NCBI GenBank assembly: GCA_034440635.1
Contig: JAOTON010001526.1
Location: 529,501 to 593,500 of the forward strand
Length of the DNA: 64,000 nucleotides
Origin: Lepas anatifera
Taxonomy: Eukaryota > Arthropoda > Thecostraca > Lepadidae
Direction of reading: 5' to 3'
The translations under genes were made by a program, and so were the position numbers. The notes below the pieces were generated by a model. That model had not been told where the DNA came from. It saw nothing but the letters and a program-made list of their open reading frames with translations, and searched no databases. Shown piece after piece: positions 42,018 through 54,605 of this stretch (positions are counted from its first letter, which is position 1; each line of letters starts with the position of its first letter).

Positions 42018-43690
42018 GCTGCTGACTACCCTCCGACGGCCACTGCGGAGGCGGCGCGAGTCGGAGGCTGCCGAGTGTTGTCCTCGTCTCCGGAACTGTG
42101 GCAGTACTCTGTCTGCGATGAAGAGACGGAGTGGAAGGGGGGGTGCGGTTCGTGGGCTGTGGTGAGACGGGGGCAGGCACTGTTGACTGTTGCAGACTGC
42201 GCCGTCGGGATTGAACGATTGAACTGCACGCTCGTGACAGCCATAGCCGCTGAAGGCGCTGTATAATCCCAGCAGTCTGCTCGTCTACCCACCGTGAACA
42301 GACGTAGTCCGGGTAAGAACATAACTGTTTGCGTGTATTACCGGGACCCGAGTCCTGTGTTATTGGGACATCAGGCGGTACAAAGTTAGTTGGACGTGCA
42401 TGATCGTCCTGCCACCAGCGGGGGGGGGGGGCGTTTTCCAGTAGGCTGCAGCTCACTTTGTGAGTTTGGCTCCGCGTTAGTCCCCACTGTTTAAAGCTGA
42501 TCATTTTGTGTCACGACTTGTAACTGCTGTGAAACGATAAATTTCCGGATTGATTGGATCAATGAACTCTCACTGAGCGCCGCCGCATCGTCGTGTGATA
42601 TCAACTCAGGCGGAGTTCGGCTGCGTTTTCCATCAGCCACATTTGGAGTGCCATGAGGTAATGGTGTAGGTGTGCCTCTGGACCTGGGACCGGAGTCGCT
42701 GTTCGTGTGTGAAACTGGTGTAGCCTGTGCTGGCCTGGATGGTGTGGAAGCTCCCCTAGTGTTCTCATTCAAGGCCAGGTGGTCGGACGCCCTGCCGACA
42801 CTGTCGTCTGGAGGCATTGAGTGGCCGATCCAGCTGTCAGAAGTCCAGCTTTTCGCCACGTGTTCGCCGGCGCGTAAGAAAATCGAGCGCCCTGAGATCT
42901 TGACTAGATTTGAGATGCGAGGGCTATTCCTTACACATGCGCGTCACATGCCTAGATATGACTCCAAATGTTTGATTCCTTTACTTTTCTTGTTCACAGA
43001 GCGGGACAATAATGTTAGACTAGGTGGTGAGTTTGGCGTAATAAAAGGCTCCACACACTGTTATTTCTTCCACTGGGACAGCTTTGGAATAATTGGGATC
43101 TCCGCTACAATCAATCCAACACGTGCCAACTTACCTGAACTGCAAAAGGAGGCCGACTTGGCGTTGTTTTCCCTAAAGAAATGTGAGGGGTAAATTGTGC
43201 CAATTGAAATTTTGTTCTGCTCGCATATGCACCATGTCCCCCCTTTAAAAGGTCTAGTTTGCTCCGGAGCAGCGCGTCATCTTAACTCTCAAGGAGGTGC
43301 TATGCCTCTGAATAATCGTTCACAGACGTACTAACTTGTTATTACAAAAATAATTGTCCACATGCCTACAAGCTTGAATACGGATTCACGACGTTGGTTT
43401 CCACCAGACACTATATTGTTCACAAGAAACGGTCAATTTCGCTGTGAAAATGCTCTTATCCGCCATGCTGCGCTCTGACGTGAATAGACAAATTAGCGGC
43501 ATTGAGGAATGACTTACGTCGCTGAGAAGCCGTACAGTAATAAGGGCACTGACCAGTAGGGTACATCGAAACGTTTTTTTTCTCGGCTTGCATTATTTCC
43601 TTTGTAAAATTTAATTTGACTATAGGTTTGTAAAGAGATGTTTTATTGGAGCACTCCTTCCCTTGTAAAGATGCATTACTTCTGCACCCA
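42018..43690 (+). other. RIF1 3' UTR and downstream flank
   Basis: No homology-bearing ORF. A 173-codon open frame at 42672-43193 has no ATG at its start and no recognisable motif. A run of G occurs at 42420-42430. Confidence 0.5.
43041..43046 (+). promoter_or_regulatory. Possible polyadenylation signal AATAAA
   Basis: The first perfect AATAAA that I see downstream of the RIF1 stop, about 1 kb after it. Its use is unproven. Confidence 0.25.
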
Positions 43691-43759
43691 GCTCTGAATC
43701 TAGAGAGGCCTTACCAACCGCAATAGAGGGTCCGAGAATTGATGAGGGCGTCGTTTGGT

Positions 43760-44540
43760 ACAATAATTTTCAAAATCGGTAAAAATATTTAACGCTTTCA
43801 GACTCTTGCTATATTTTAAGATCGCGACAAGTGCAAGGTCGTACCAGTTCAACTGCATTGTAGATCGAGTTAAGAGTAACGCCATATAGTTCAGATTATG
43901 TGTTGAGGTCACATCACTTGGAGGCTAAAGTCTTACCGCCATTTTCAAGGTCAATGACTCGAGTACTTCCGGTGAGATGGCGTCACTCAGGATGAAAAAT
44001 TATATTATGACATCAGAGTTAAGGTTGTTCAATGCCAAGGGCGAGGTTAAATACTTTTCTCGACCACCGCGGTGGTGAAGTGGTTACCACCCTCGCTTTC
44101 CACGCGGCCGACCCGGGTTCAAGGGCAGGCGAATTCCCTGCAAGGAGCAATCTGAACCGCCGGAAACCCGTGTAGCAGGGAAAGAGTTGGCGATGCCTTG
44201 TAGGTATGGCAGCTGGTGTGTCGATAGACGCAAAATTATATACTTTGTTCAACGCTGGCTGTATTGCTACTTATGGGTGATATATAATATTTAGAAGTCC
44301 TATCAATGACTTTGATCCCCAAAACTTTAAAAAGCATTGGATGGGACTTTCCCTCCATGACCCTAGTGTATTCGCGACTTTTCCTGATTTATCACGGCAT
44401 TTCCCGATGGGTTCCCAGAACGACCCATTTTTGACTTCATGACCTCGTTTGACCTTGAAGATATTGACTTAAGTCATTGAAAGTTGGCTAAAAGGTAGAT
44501 CGCCTTTGCTCCCACGCAGTCCGAAAAGGGCGTTTTTCTA
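43760..44540. mobile_element. AGGTCA-rich element, family C copy 2 (fragment)
   Basis: Collinear with the right halves of 13490-15030 and 47361-48602: it shares the gaccagtt..gtagatcgag block, the gaggtcacatcac block, the late ttgacctcgtttgacctt-like block, and a final gggcgtttttcta. It is interrupted by the SINE-like copy at 44058-44239. Confidence 0.6.
44058..44239 (+). mobile_element. tRNA-derived SINE-like copy
   Basis: Pol III box A-like tggtgaagtggtta near 44072 and box B-like gggttcaaggg near 44116, at tRNA-like spacing. It is followed by a non-tRNA tail. Direct repeats atacttt at 44051 and 44240 may be the target duplication. No cloverleaf good enough for a functional tRNA. Confidence 0.55.
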
Positions 44541-45156
44541 AGCCAATGACTTCGTCGACTAAGTAGAAGCAATTAAAAGACAAAAATGGAAACAATAAAC
44601 TTGAAAGGATTTCTTCACTGGCTCGAGAGCACTCGCTCGAGCTTGCAGTGGAGGTGCCCGGGTACCGCCAAACAGAAATAAATCCCCATACCCGCAGAGG
44701 TGTGGATTTAATATCAAATATAAGCGATATTGTTAGTGTTAGTAATGAATAGGTACCCATACGTGTTAGAGTTGATAACAGTCTAGACAAATTTTGGTGT
44801 TGGTAATAGACATGAGTGTTAATATATAAGTATTTCGACCAAGGGCCTGGTCCAAACACAAAGTACCTAATTCTGTTAAAAATTTTCATCTCTTAGCAAA
44901 TCTGTGAAGTTTTTTTCTCTACGTAGCAGGTTTTTCATATTTCGAGCATTATACTTAATTCCGCTGTGTTTCAAATTTATAATGTATAATTCTACCAGCA
45001 AATGTATGTGCTACTGAATATTGTTGTATTTCTACCGTGTATTGACCACAATCTTCAAATTGATTATTTTGTCAACGAGAGTGTCCACAGTTTATACATC
45101 TCAAAAAGAAGAAAAAACATTTACATATGAGGTTGCAATGTATGGATGGAAGGTGA
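44541..45156. other. Intergenic, nothing recognised
   Basis: AT-rich, no gene or repeat identified. Confidence 0.5.
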
Positions 45157-45605
45157 TTAACGTCTACACAAAAGAGTAAAAAATGAGTCGAGTGAAGCAG
45201 CTTCCACAGTTGCATGGGGCAAGTTGTTCCAATCTCGGATGGTTTTCGGGAGAAAAGCGTGAAGGTGATAGTCCGCTCTGCATCGTGGTGCCAGAAACTG
45301 CTGATTGTGTCCCCGTCGTGATCTTGGCGGGAGCGTCTTAAGTTTACTTTTTATGCCTTCTGCATCCATCCTGCCGTGTTTTATCTTATAAAGCATCGTA
45401 AGCCGAGCTTTTTTCCGTCGCTCTTCAAGAGATGGCCATTTGAGCTCTTTTAGTGCTAGTGCTATCAATGCTCATTGATGTAACGCTGGCCGTTCTCCAG
45501 TAGTCTCTCTTACGACCCTTGCTGCCCCACGTTGAATACCCTCTATTCTATTGATGTTCTGTTGATGGTGAGGGTCCCAGACGGCACTCGGATATTATAA
45601 AATGG
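45157..45605 (-). mobile_element. LINE copy G, minus-strand 3' fragment
   Basis: The minus-strand frame (45468-45157) reads LKWPSLEERRKKARLTMLYK, then RCRADYHLHAFLPKTIRDWN and NLPHATVEAASLDSF, a Jockey-like RT tail. Upstream, the same strand shows the RIEGIQRGAARVV block after a frame break. Only the last 150 codons or so remain. Confidence 0.82.
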
Positions 45606-47356
45606 GGCGTACATATACCTTATACGCAGCTTCTTTGGTCTTCCGGGTTCCCTATCATTGTGTAAAAGGAAAAATTTGTTCTGAAGAAAGGTTTGCAAAT
45701 ATCAACATCTGTTCCTGCAACCCAAAAGAGGCAACACTCAGGCCTATGCTGCACACAGATGTATGTCATAACACGGAGTATTTTAGCAATTACTTTTCCA
45801 AAAGCTGGACTGTATTGTGCTCAAGACGGCAGAGGTGAAAATTATTGTTGGAAACACAGTTTATGAGGGCTGATTTCGAGCAAATAAATACCAAACTTAC
45901 TAAGCATAAACATGGGCTTTAAAACCCGAAGAATGCTTCCGGTCAAACGCAAAATTTCTGTACAGTCCCAGTCTGTATGAAATCTACTAGTAAGTCCTGG
46001 TTAGTTATTAAGCTGATTAAATCCTGACATAATACCGATCACATAATATCTGATGTTAGGTATGAATGTACATGTTCCAATACGAAGTTTCTAAATGGAT
46101 TACAGATTATTCTAACCAGGACGCTTCGAAATGTTGGATGCAACTTTGGTTTGCAATGAATTTTTGGTGCCCCCGATATCACGAAAATGCAGGCTTCCCC
46201 GTGTTATACTGCTGGCTGATCCCAGAAAATGGTACAGATGCAGCAATAATTTCATTGCAAACTGTTTGATCCGTTTTTCAACAATATGCAATAACCTGAC
46301 GGTCGGAGCGTGATAGTAAAATTCACATGTGCGATTATGGCTAGGTTGGTAGCCGGGCGTTATAACTTACCGCAATGCTTCTGGGGAAAATATTCAGAGC
46401 CTGATTATATCCCGGTACCGTCCAAATATCGTGCTACTTACTATTCGCCGGCAATGGAGACCGATCAGTTCTGTGAAAAGCGGTACCGACCGCTTAGCGA
46501 GAAGGCTAACCCATTCATGCGCGCCCAGAGCATATCGACTCGTTATGCCTCCGGGGATCAACAAATAGGGGCCACACAATCCGCCCATAGCGGCAGCACC
46601 GTGCCCAACCAGGATCAGTTCACTACACTCCAACAGCACAGTGGCACGTCTGCTTCGTGATGCACAGATCACGAAATTATGGCACGGATTATTCATGGAC
46701 CAAATTGGTCAAATGGGCTTCAACGGGCTGCGTGCCATTCCTCAAACAGCAACACAGATGCTCGTAATATACGAGACGTGTGACAGGTCACTTACTAAAA
46801 CATATTGAAGACGAATTAGGGCTCGAAAGTAGACAGGGCTGATTAAATCCCGACTTAAACTACGATCATGAAGCAGTATCTACTTACCATAGTAAATCAC
46901 GAACACGTAAGCCACATACAAGAAAAAGTCAACATACCGGGTCAGAAGGCCTCCGCCACACGGCCGGGTTCTGCGGTGTCTCGCGACGGAAGGTGCCAGC
47001 ACATCACGGCGTCCGAACCAGGTCACCAATGGCGGATGTTCAACGGTGTATGTATGCATGTACGTTGTAGATACATTTCTACATGACGCCATCCCAAATA
47101 TCACTTCTTAGATTGTCAGATCCCAACGGCAATGTCACTGCAAACGAGAGAAACGGATTTATTGTGTCGGTTTATTCCTGCTAGACACCCTCTCCCCGTT
47201 CAGTTGGCGTTATTATTTTTCGGTGGTGCCACTTTAAGCGACCGGCGCCCCTTGAGATATGCCCACACCCGTTTCAAAATTTATGGGTAGGCCACTGTTC
47301 GAGTTCGTTAACATTATGGACCATACCCATAATGGGTGATCGGTGGACGTACGCCA
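45606..47356. other. Intergenic, nothing recognised
   Basis: Several open frames of 60-116 codons, including 46310-46660, show no family resemblance or splice support. Confidence 0.45.
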
Positions 47357-47360
47357 TTAA

Positions 47361-48602
47361 CACGCGCACTGAAGGGGGGCCTCGGAGGCCCTCCCCACCT
47401 TTTTCAAGGTGGCCAGAGAACCGCTCGTAGCTGAAAAAGAAACTCGGCTATATTTAATATAGTTCAATAGCGCATCGACTGGTGAAATAATTTTGAAAAT
47501 TGGTAAAAAATTGTTAAGATGTTCCTGGCCTCTCCCTCGAATCCGGAATGTAAAAACACTGAAGATTGTATATTCGGGCACAGCCCTCATCAGAATCGTG
47601 GAGCAAATATCAATAATTCTCAGTCCTAGTATAGCCAGACCTCGAAGGTCTGGCTATACTAGGACTGGCTATTTCGAGGTCTGGCTATACTAGGACTGAG
47701 AATTATTGATATTTGCTCCACGATTCTGATGAGGGGCTGTGCCCGAATATACAATCTTCAGTGTTTTACATTTCCGGATTCGAGGGAGAGGCCAGGGAAC
47801 ATCTTAACAACTCATCATCATGCTCCTCGCCGCAGCACTTAAAAACTTATCAACGTTGGTAAAAAATTCTTACAGGCCTCCAAAGTCAAACCTGCATTTT
47901 GAGATCACCGTAATCGCGCGGTCGGACCAGTTTACTTGCATTGGAGACCGAGTGGTGACGTCATAACGCCATATAAACCGGTTGATATGTCAAGGTCACC
48001 TCACATAAAGGTTAAGGTTAAAGACACAGGTCAAGGTCATACATGCACTTTCAAGGTCACTGACCTCAGTGTTCCCGGTCAAATGGGTTACCCAGTCTGA
48101 CGTATATTATGCTATAACGTCATAGTTAAGGTACCTCAATGCAAAGGTCAAGGTCAAAGGTCATTGTGAAAGGTCAAACCTCAAATCCCGCCAAACACCT
48201 GCTATATTGCTAGTCATACTGTACATTATAAGTAGTATACCATGTTGTGACCCTATAGGTCAATGGCCTTGAATGGCCTTAACCATAAAACTGTAGAGAA
48301 GGTTATTTGCGACCTCCCCGCTATGACCCTGGAACGCCTTTAGATTATTCCCCCTTTTCCGCATGATCACAGCATTTTCCATTCGGTCCCCAGCATGACC
48401 AAAATTTGACCGTTATGACCTCCTTTGACCTTGAATATATTGACCCAAGTCAATAGAAATTGGTCTTGATGTAGTTCACCATAGCCCCCACCCACCCCCC
48501 AAACGGCGTTTTTCTACGCTCCTTAGTTTCCAAAATCTTAGGGGGGCCTACCAGGCACCCCTCCAGTGCGCGTCAGTACCAGAACCCTCTCCAGTGCGGG
48601 TG
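47361..48602 (+). mobile_element. AGGTCA-rich TTAA element, family C copy 3
   Basis: Left TTAA at 47357-47360 followed by CACGCGCACTGAAGGGGGGC. On the right, ccagtgcgggtg is followed by CTAA, a decayed TTAA. The interior holds AGGTCA hexamers as DR0 and DR1 pairs at 48145-48163. A nested palindrome lies at 47514-47810. Non-coding. Confidence 0.7.
47514..47810. repeat. Near-perfect palindrome of about 300 bp
   Basis: The left arm starts ttgttaagatgttcc; the right arm ends ggaacatcttaacaac. Arms of about 140 bp differ at only a few positions. At the centre, variants of tctggctatactaggactg are repeated in both directions. The ends contain TTAA, so this may be an insertion nested in the family C element. 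Confidence 0.88.
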
Positions 48603-49062
48603 CTAAACTTGTGCAAATGTGGAAAAGTTCGCGCCAATAAGTAAATAGTCGCCTACAAGAAAAAACGGTTTCTGCGAAATCCCCTATAAGATTTAGGAGA
48701 AACAGCACGTAGGAACAATGATACAGATATGAAGGTGAAAATATTTGATCCTGGATCTATTCTTCCCGTGATGCAAATACCCCCGGCCAGTGATGGGTAC
48801 AAGGAGGGGGCTGGGGGGCCTTGAGCACCCCCAAATGTCCGAGTGCCTATAGTTAATACATAGGTGGAGGCTGATCCGAGGCAATGGCGGGGGAGGCTCA
48901 AGCCACCTAGCCCCCCAAACGAAATCCTGGATCCGCCACTGCCCCCGGCTTCCATTGCATTTGAATTTCCAAAAAAGAACAGTTTCGTTTTAGGAAGCCC
49001 TTGCGCCCTGGTCTACAAGACATGAAGAACGAAACACCCTTTTATTCTCATTTCAGATAAAT
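48603..49062. other. Intergenic, with a transposon-end-like motif
   Basis: Contains gaaatcctggatccgccact at 48920-48940, the inverse of the CAGGGGCGGATCCAGG-type ends seen elsewhere in the window (51778, 60953, 61469). No partner end found. Confidence 0.4.
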
Positions 49063-49070
49063 GCTGTAAC

Positions 49071-49886
49071 CAGAGATGGCCTACGTTACGTTACGAAATT
49101 ATTTTTCCGTAGCCGTAGCTCTGGAAATGAAAGGTAGCGAAGCTGGGTGAATTCCGTAGCGTACTACGCCAAAATTTAGCGTATCGTGGCGTACTACGAA
49201 AAAATACGTCGTATGTATATAACTTCTCGAAGTCTCGATCCCGGTACTAAGGATTCTTGGTAACGGTTTACTTTAATTCGAAATTTGAAAAATAAGTGGA
49301 AATATTTGAAAAATTACCGATCAAGCCATTACTTGAAAATTACAAACTTTAAACAATTTTACGAGAAATGCATCGAATTGCTGTCAATTAAGATCGGGAC
49401 TTTTTGGTGGGTAGTGTAAATCACGGACACATTTTTAGACCTGTGCAAATTAGAAGTCGGTTAATTTCTATTTATAAATTTGCCTCTCTGACCAGTGACA
49501 ATAATTCCCGAGCTATTGATCACACACATCAGCCGCTCCAAAATACCGTTATGTATCAAAATGCAACAGATGACAAAGCGTGTGAACTGTGAAACCGGCG
49601 ACCGGAAAATGCCCACGCACTGCATCTGTCTGAATGTGCACGTCACTTTGGGTTCAGGATATTCGGTTTGCAAGAAAATAAACCTTTTATTGTATTTCAT
49701 TGTACAGCTTCTATTTCTCAAACTTCTGACATAGTTTTTCATATTTTTACCGTAGTCGTAGCTAAAATACTGTGATTCCGTAGTCGATGAAATATAACGT
49801 AACATAATTCCGTAGCGTAGCTTTGGCTAAAACTAAACCGTAACGTAGCGCAATTCGGGAACGTAACGCAGCGTAGGCCATCTCTG
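49071..49886. mobile_element. hAT-like non-autonomous element
   Basis: The ends CAGAGATGGCCTACGTTACG and GCGTAGGCCATCTCTG are inverted. A perfect 8-bp duplication gctgtaac is at 49063-49070 and 49887-49894. Subterminal regions are dense in cgta/tacg motifs. No transposase. An 8-bp duplication with CAGAGATG-type ends is diagnostic of hAT. Confidence 0.9.
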
Positions 49887-49894
49887 GCTGTAAC

Positions 49895-50752
49895 CTGGAA
49901 CTATCTAGTACCTATGGCCGAACGATAATGCATAATTATCAAATATTTAGTGGTCTGGAGTGGTTGAGCAGCGATCAAAAGCCAAAATGTCAGTACCTGA
50001 TTCATGCCGGTATAAGGAAATGTAAAAAGGATTCGTTAACTCTGGATAGCCCGTGGAAGCCCCCAGTCCTGTCGTTGGCAGTGTTTCGCAGGAGTGGCCG
50101 GCGTTACTTTCCCCGGCTGCGCCACTCCCTTTCTCTCCTGCGTGGCCTTCCTGGATGGCAACCTTTCGGCCGCCAGAACTTGCGCGGTGGCCTCGTTACA
50201 CCTGCAGTAAACAGAGCCGGCGCTGTATCGGCGACACTCGTCGCTCCCACGCCTCGCCACCAGCCCTGCGGCGGAAGCGGGCGCAGAGGGCGGGTAGATA
50301 CAGTACCGATCAACAGTGGCAGAAGTGACGTAGGACAGTAACCCCTACCCCGCCCCAGCTCCCAAACCAGTCAGGTAGAAGCCAGGACCGCCCCTCTCCT
50401 CGGGACGCAGTGGCGGCGCCAAGTCGCAGTTACCAGCGGGGTTGTCCGGACGCCATGCTGAATCATTTTCGTCGAAAGACCAATGAGACTGATGTTTCAC
50501 CGATGGGGCGCCGAGGGTGACGGGCTCACCGACCGGGAAATTTTGCGTTCGCTATAAGGTGAGCGGCTCGTGGGCGCACATCTCGAATGCACGCGCTGAC
50601 GCAGCGGCCGCAGGCTCACCTGCAGCGCGTGCGGTGCCGGTCGGAGTCTGTGACGGGTGCGCAGCGCAAGTAGTGCAGCGTGAGGGCTGAATGCCGGGGC
50701 ACCTGCGGCCACTCGCCTGAGGCGGTCGGTGATATAGCCGCCGGGTACAGCC
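49895..50752 (+). promoter_or_regulatory. GC-rich candidate promoter region
   Basis: From about 50050 the sequence becomes GC- and CpG-rich and holds many short overlapping open frames on both strands, as expected of a CpG-rich 5' region. It leads directly to a plausible first coding exon at 50753. No core promoter element is clear. Confidence 0.4.
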
Positions 50753-50801
50753 ATGGACGGCGGCAAGATGACTGCGCTGACGGCCAAGTGCAAAGCTCAA
50801 G
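50753..50801 (+). CDS. Candidate first coding exon of an unidentified gene
   Basis: The ATG at 50753 has a favourable context (cagccATGG) and encodes MDGGKMTALTAKCKAQ, ending at a consensus donor CAAG|GTAAGT, phase 1. It follows a GC-rich region. I do not recognise the product. A 37-bp segment at 57235-57271 has matching phase and could follow, but most of the gene would lie beyond this window. Confidence 0.4.
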
Positions 50802-51381
50802 GTAAGTGGGGTGGCGTTGCACCGCTGCAGGCGCGCTGTGCGTGACCGGGTCCTGAGCGGAAAAGCGGGGTACGCACAGGATTGTGGTAGAATTTGTCGT
50901 GAAATACCTGGCTTCCTCGCTGGAACCCACACTTACCCGGGGGAGGAGGGAGAGCTGGGGTATAGCTTAAACGCCGGGGCTGCTCTAATTGGAACACTTT
51001 TAAACGGAAGGTTCTACTTTGATGTTTCGGAGTGGTGAGGCTCAAGTTCCACTTTGTCGAAATTCTGAAAATGACAGTTTATGGACAAACGAAGTCTGGA
51101 AATCTGGGAACCATGTTTCAGCTTCACCTTAAGTCGCTCAGAGCAAAAACGTACCCTTTTCTTACAATTTATGACGTCACCAAACTAGCCCGTTTCTACT
51201 TCTGCTATATAACAGTCCTGATTATTGACTCGCTTAGACTTGGGACCACCATCGTTATTCCATATAAAAACCCGTCTTGTTCTTGAAAATATAAAACAAA
51301 GGATAATAATGGATAAGAATCTATCACGGTCATTTATTCAAAACAAAAAATATGTTTTATAACTTGGAGATATCAGGGATG

Positions 51382-51420
<39 letters not shown>

Positions 51421-52159
51421 TCGGAGCCGACCATTTTGCCCGGAGCCGGAGCCGGGCCGGAGCCGCCGAAACACTTTTGATCGGAGCCGGAGCCGGAGCC
51501 GGAGCCGTCAGAAAGGGTCCGGCTCCGGCTCCCAAAGAGCTGTAAAATTACCAAAAATCAAACGTGAAATGGTCACATTTTACCTCGTGAGATGTCGCAT
51601 GGAAACACCTTTATTCACCTGAAATATTACATTTTCGCAATATGTTATGTATATCGAGATTAATGAAATATTGCAACTAGGGTGTTCCGTAGACGGTCTC
51701 ACTCTCGGGCAGGTAATGCGCCCCGGCCATTTAGCATGGGCAGAAATTGGCAACAAATGAAAGCATTGACGGACACTGGCGGATCCATGAGGGGGGAGCA
51801 AAAAGGCATTTGCCCCCAAACTGCCCAATTTTTGGCGATTTTCTTAAAAAAAACCATATGTTTTTCACGATTTACCCCATACCGTCGGCCTGCATCCGCC
51901 CCTGTTGACAGACGCAGGGGTATGCCATTCCGGTCATGCCCCCCCACCCAAAGCCCTGGAAGGGGGCAGAATATCTTTTGGCCCCCAAAGGCCGAAGAAA
52001 TTGTTTGAAAAGGTGTTTACACTAGGTCTGTTGAGCAATAAAATCTTTGCTCCCATCTCCCCATAGTGAGCGAACCAGCTGCTGGGCCCTGGGGAGTAGG
52101 GTGGTTGGTTCCGATTTTTCTCGAAAAGGAATTATGCCATCAGCCTATCTGATGTGTTT

Positions 52160-52990
52160 TTCGATGTTGAACACTGTTAACTTAGGGTCGTTCAAACAAA
52201 CTTTTTTCTTTTCAGACTCGAATTCACTTTTTGCCATTATATATTCAATTCTGATTTCAATGAGCTACATTCCAAGCGTCTACGACAGCGGGAAAGATCG
52301 CCTCAAAACGGTTAAAGATTTCATGTTTCGGGCGCTGTTGGCCGCCCGGCGTTGCAGTCTCCCTTGTTAAATTGGGATATAAGGGGTGCATAACCTACCA
52401 GTAAAGACAGCGTGGCATGTGCGTGTGTATAAGAGCGGTAGATGGGATTTAACATGTAGGCATTTACTTGTCAGATGTATATGTAGCGCAATACAAATAC
52501 ATGTTATTCCACAAAAGACCTGAAATTAAATGATTCAGCACCCTTGTACTCTAAATCCCGACAGAACATGAATGCCTTCCGGAGGCGAACCTTTCTCTAG
52601 TAACTATCGCTGGAGAACGTCGTGAGGCAGGGACTTCTCCATATTCTTCTGCGAACTATTTAAGAGCTCTGGTACTGATAAAAGAAGATACTGTTTCATA
52701 TTTTTATCCTTTAGGTGGCTCACAAAATCTTCCACCAGCTTCACTCCACGTTCTGTGGGACCGTTCACGACAGTAAGTTCTGGAATACCTTGAAACAGGG
52801 GAAGCTATACCAGCTTCTCAACGGAGCCATTTCTGGTCAGAATATTTCAGATTCAGGCAATCGAATACCAGCCAGCTGTCAGGAGTAACAAGCTGGCTGA
52901 GGCTTAGTACCGACCATTTACAGAGCTCTTCATAGCCTCTATCGGAAACTTAAGCCTGCCCTAGTCAAATGTGAATCGTTTGCTGTTTTG
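52160..52990 (+). repeat. Left arm of a large inverted repeat in the 51-55 kb hAT element
   Basis: Pairs with 53780-54605; examples are cattccaagcgtctacgaca and atgccttccggaggcgaacc. Scattered mismatches throughout show that the arms are not recent assembly duplicates. Confidence 0.88.
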
Positions 52991-53263
52991 GCCAATTGTT
53001 GTGCGACTGGCTCCTTACCTCCACGATGGTGGTTCTCACCAGCGCGACAGAATATAACTTTCTGTGCACAGATACCACAGCTGATGACAAATTGATTTCA
53101 GCACATTCAGGGCGATTTCTATATTAACTTAATGAAAGCACTGCATTGCATTTTATGGATAGCTTTGAGGCTCATAGAAGGCTCCAAAGCTGACTATCCG
53201 CGACGGAGGAACCCAAATGCATGGTTTAGAACCACTTATAAGGAAAGCCGCGAACTGTTTCGG

Positions 53264-53455
53264 AGTCTGAGTGGCTCAGTCGGTTAGCGCTTGCGCTCGG
53301 CTTGGCCAATGATATTCATTATGTGCTGGGTGTCGTGGGTTCGAGCCCACCCAGGGGCAGAACCTGGCGCCCTGCTCTAGCCCGAGCTAATTCTTTCCCT
53401 CTCTCCTCTGATGACATATGACCTGAGCAGTTGATGCGTTGTTAAACTCCAAAAA
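53264..53455 (+). mobile_element. tRNA-derived SINE-like copy in the inverted-repeat loop
   Basis: Box A-like tggctcagtcggttagcgc near 53269 and box B gggttcgagccc near 53337. The spacing is longer than in a normal tRNA, and a non-tRNA tail follows. The intervening region does not fold as a clean cloverleaf. Confidence 0.5.
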
Positions 53456-53779
53456 TTATAATATTCTGTCTTTAACTATCTTCTGGAATGATGAACGGAA
53501 TCTGACACAGTAGTACCACGCACTTCATGCCATAAATGTCCGATATTCCATAATATGGCTCGCTGGTGAGCTCCGGGTCTTCTAAACAGACAGTTGTTGG
53601 AGACAACCCCTCCTGACAGCCACACGTAAACCAGCTTGCGCAATTCGAGATAATACTCCGATATTGTGTAGAGGCGCTGAAGTCAATGTGCAAACGCAAC
53701 TGTTATTTGTGACCAGAAAGTTATAATCTGCTTCGCAAATAAGAATCACAATGCTAAAGGTAAAAAGGCAGTGATACAG

Positions 53780-54605
53780 TACCTGGCCTAAACAGCAAAA
53801 CCATCCACCTTTCAGTTAGCTAGGCTAAAGTTTCCGACAGAGGCTATGAAGAGCTCGGCTCGATACCAAGCCTCTCCCAATTTCTCATTCCTGAAAGCTG
53901 GATGGTATTCGAGCGCCTGAATCTGAAAGATTCTAACATGAAATGGCTCCGTTGAGAAGCTGGTGACTGGTATAGCTTCCCCTGTTTCAAGGTATTCCAG
54001 AACTTACTGTCGTGAATGGTCCCACAGAACGTGGTGTGAAGCTGGTGGAAGATTTCGTGAGCCACCTAAAGGGTAAAAATATGAAACAGGATCTTCTTTT
54101 ATCAGTACCAGAGCTCTTAAATAGTTCGCAGGAGAATAGGGAGAAGCATCTGCCTCACGACGTTCTCCAGTGTTAGTTACTAGAGAAAGGTTCGCCTCCG
54201 GAAGGCATTCCTGTTCTGTCGGGATTTAGAGTACTAGGGTGCTGAATCATTTAATTTCAGGTCTTTTGTGGAATAACATGTATTTGTATTGCGCTGCAAA
54301 TACATCTGACAAGTAGATGCCTGCATGTTAAATCCCATCTACCGCTCTTATACGCACGCACATGCCAGGCTGTCTTTACTGGTAGGTTATGCACCCCTTT
54401 CATCCCAATTTAACAAGGGGAGACTGCAACGCCGGGTGGCCAATTGCGCCCGAAACATGAAATCTTTAACCGTGTCGAGGCGATCTTTCCCGCTGTCGTA
54501 GACGCTTGGAATGTGGCTCATTGAAATTAGAATTGAATATATAATGGGAAAAAGTGGGTTCGAATCTGAAAAAAATTTGAACGACCCTGCTGTTAGCTCA
54601 TCGAG
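53780..54605 (-). repeat. Right arm of the large inverted repeat
   Basis: Reverse complement of 52160-52990 with scattered substitutions. Confidence 0.88.

Noticed and set aside
42672..43193. 173-codon ORF downstream of RIF1
   Set aside because: No ATG start, no recognisable domain, and it lies in the likely 3' UTR or flank.
46310..46660. 116-codon ORF
   Set aside because: No family resemblance, no codon bias like the RIF1 exons and no splice context.
53264..53360. Functional tRNA gene
   Set aside because: Box A and box B are present but the spacing is too long and the arms do not form a clean cloverleaf; a SINE-like copy fits better.
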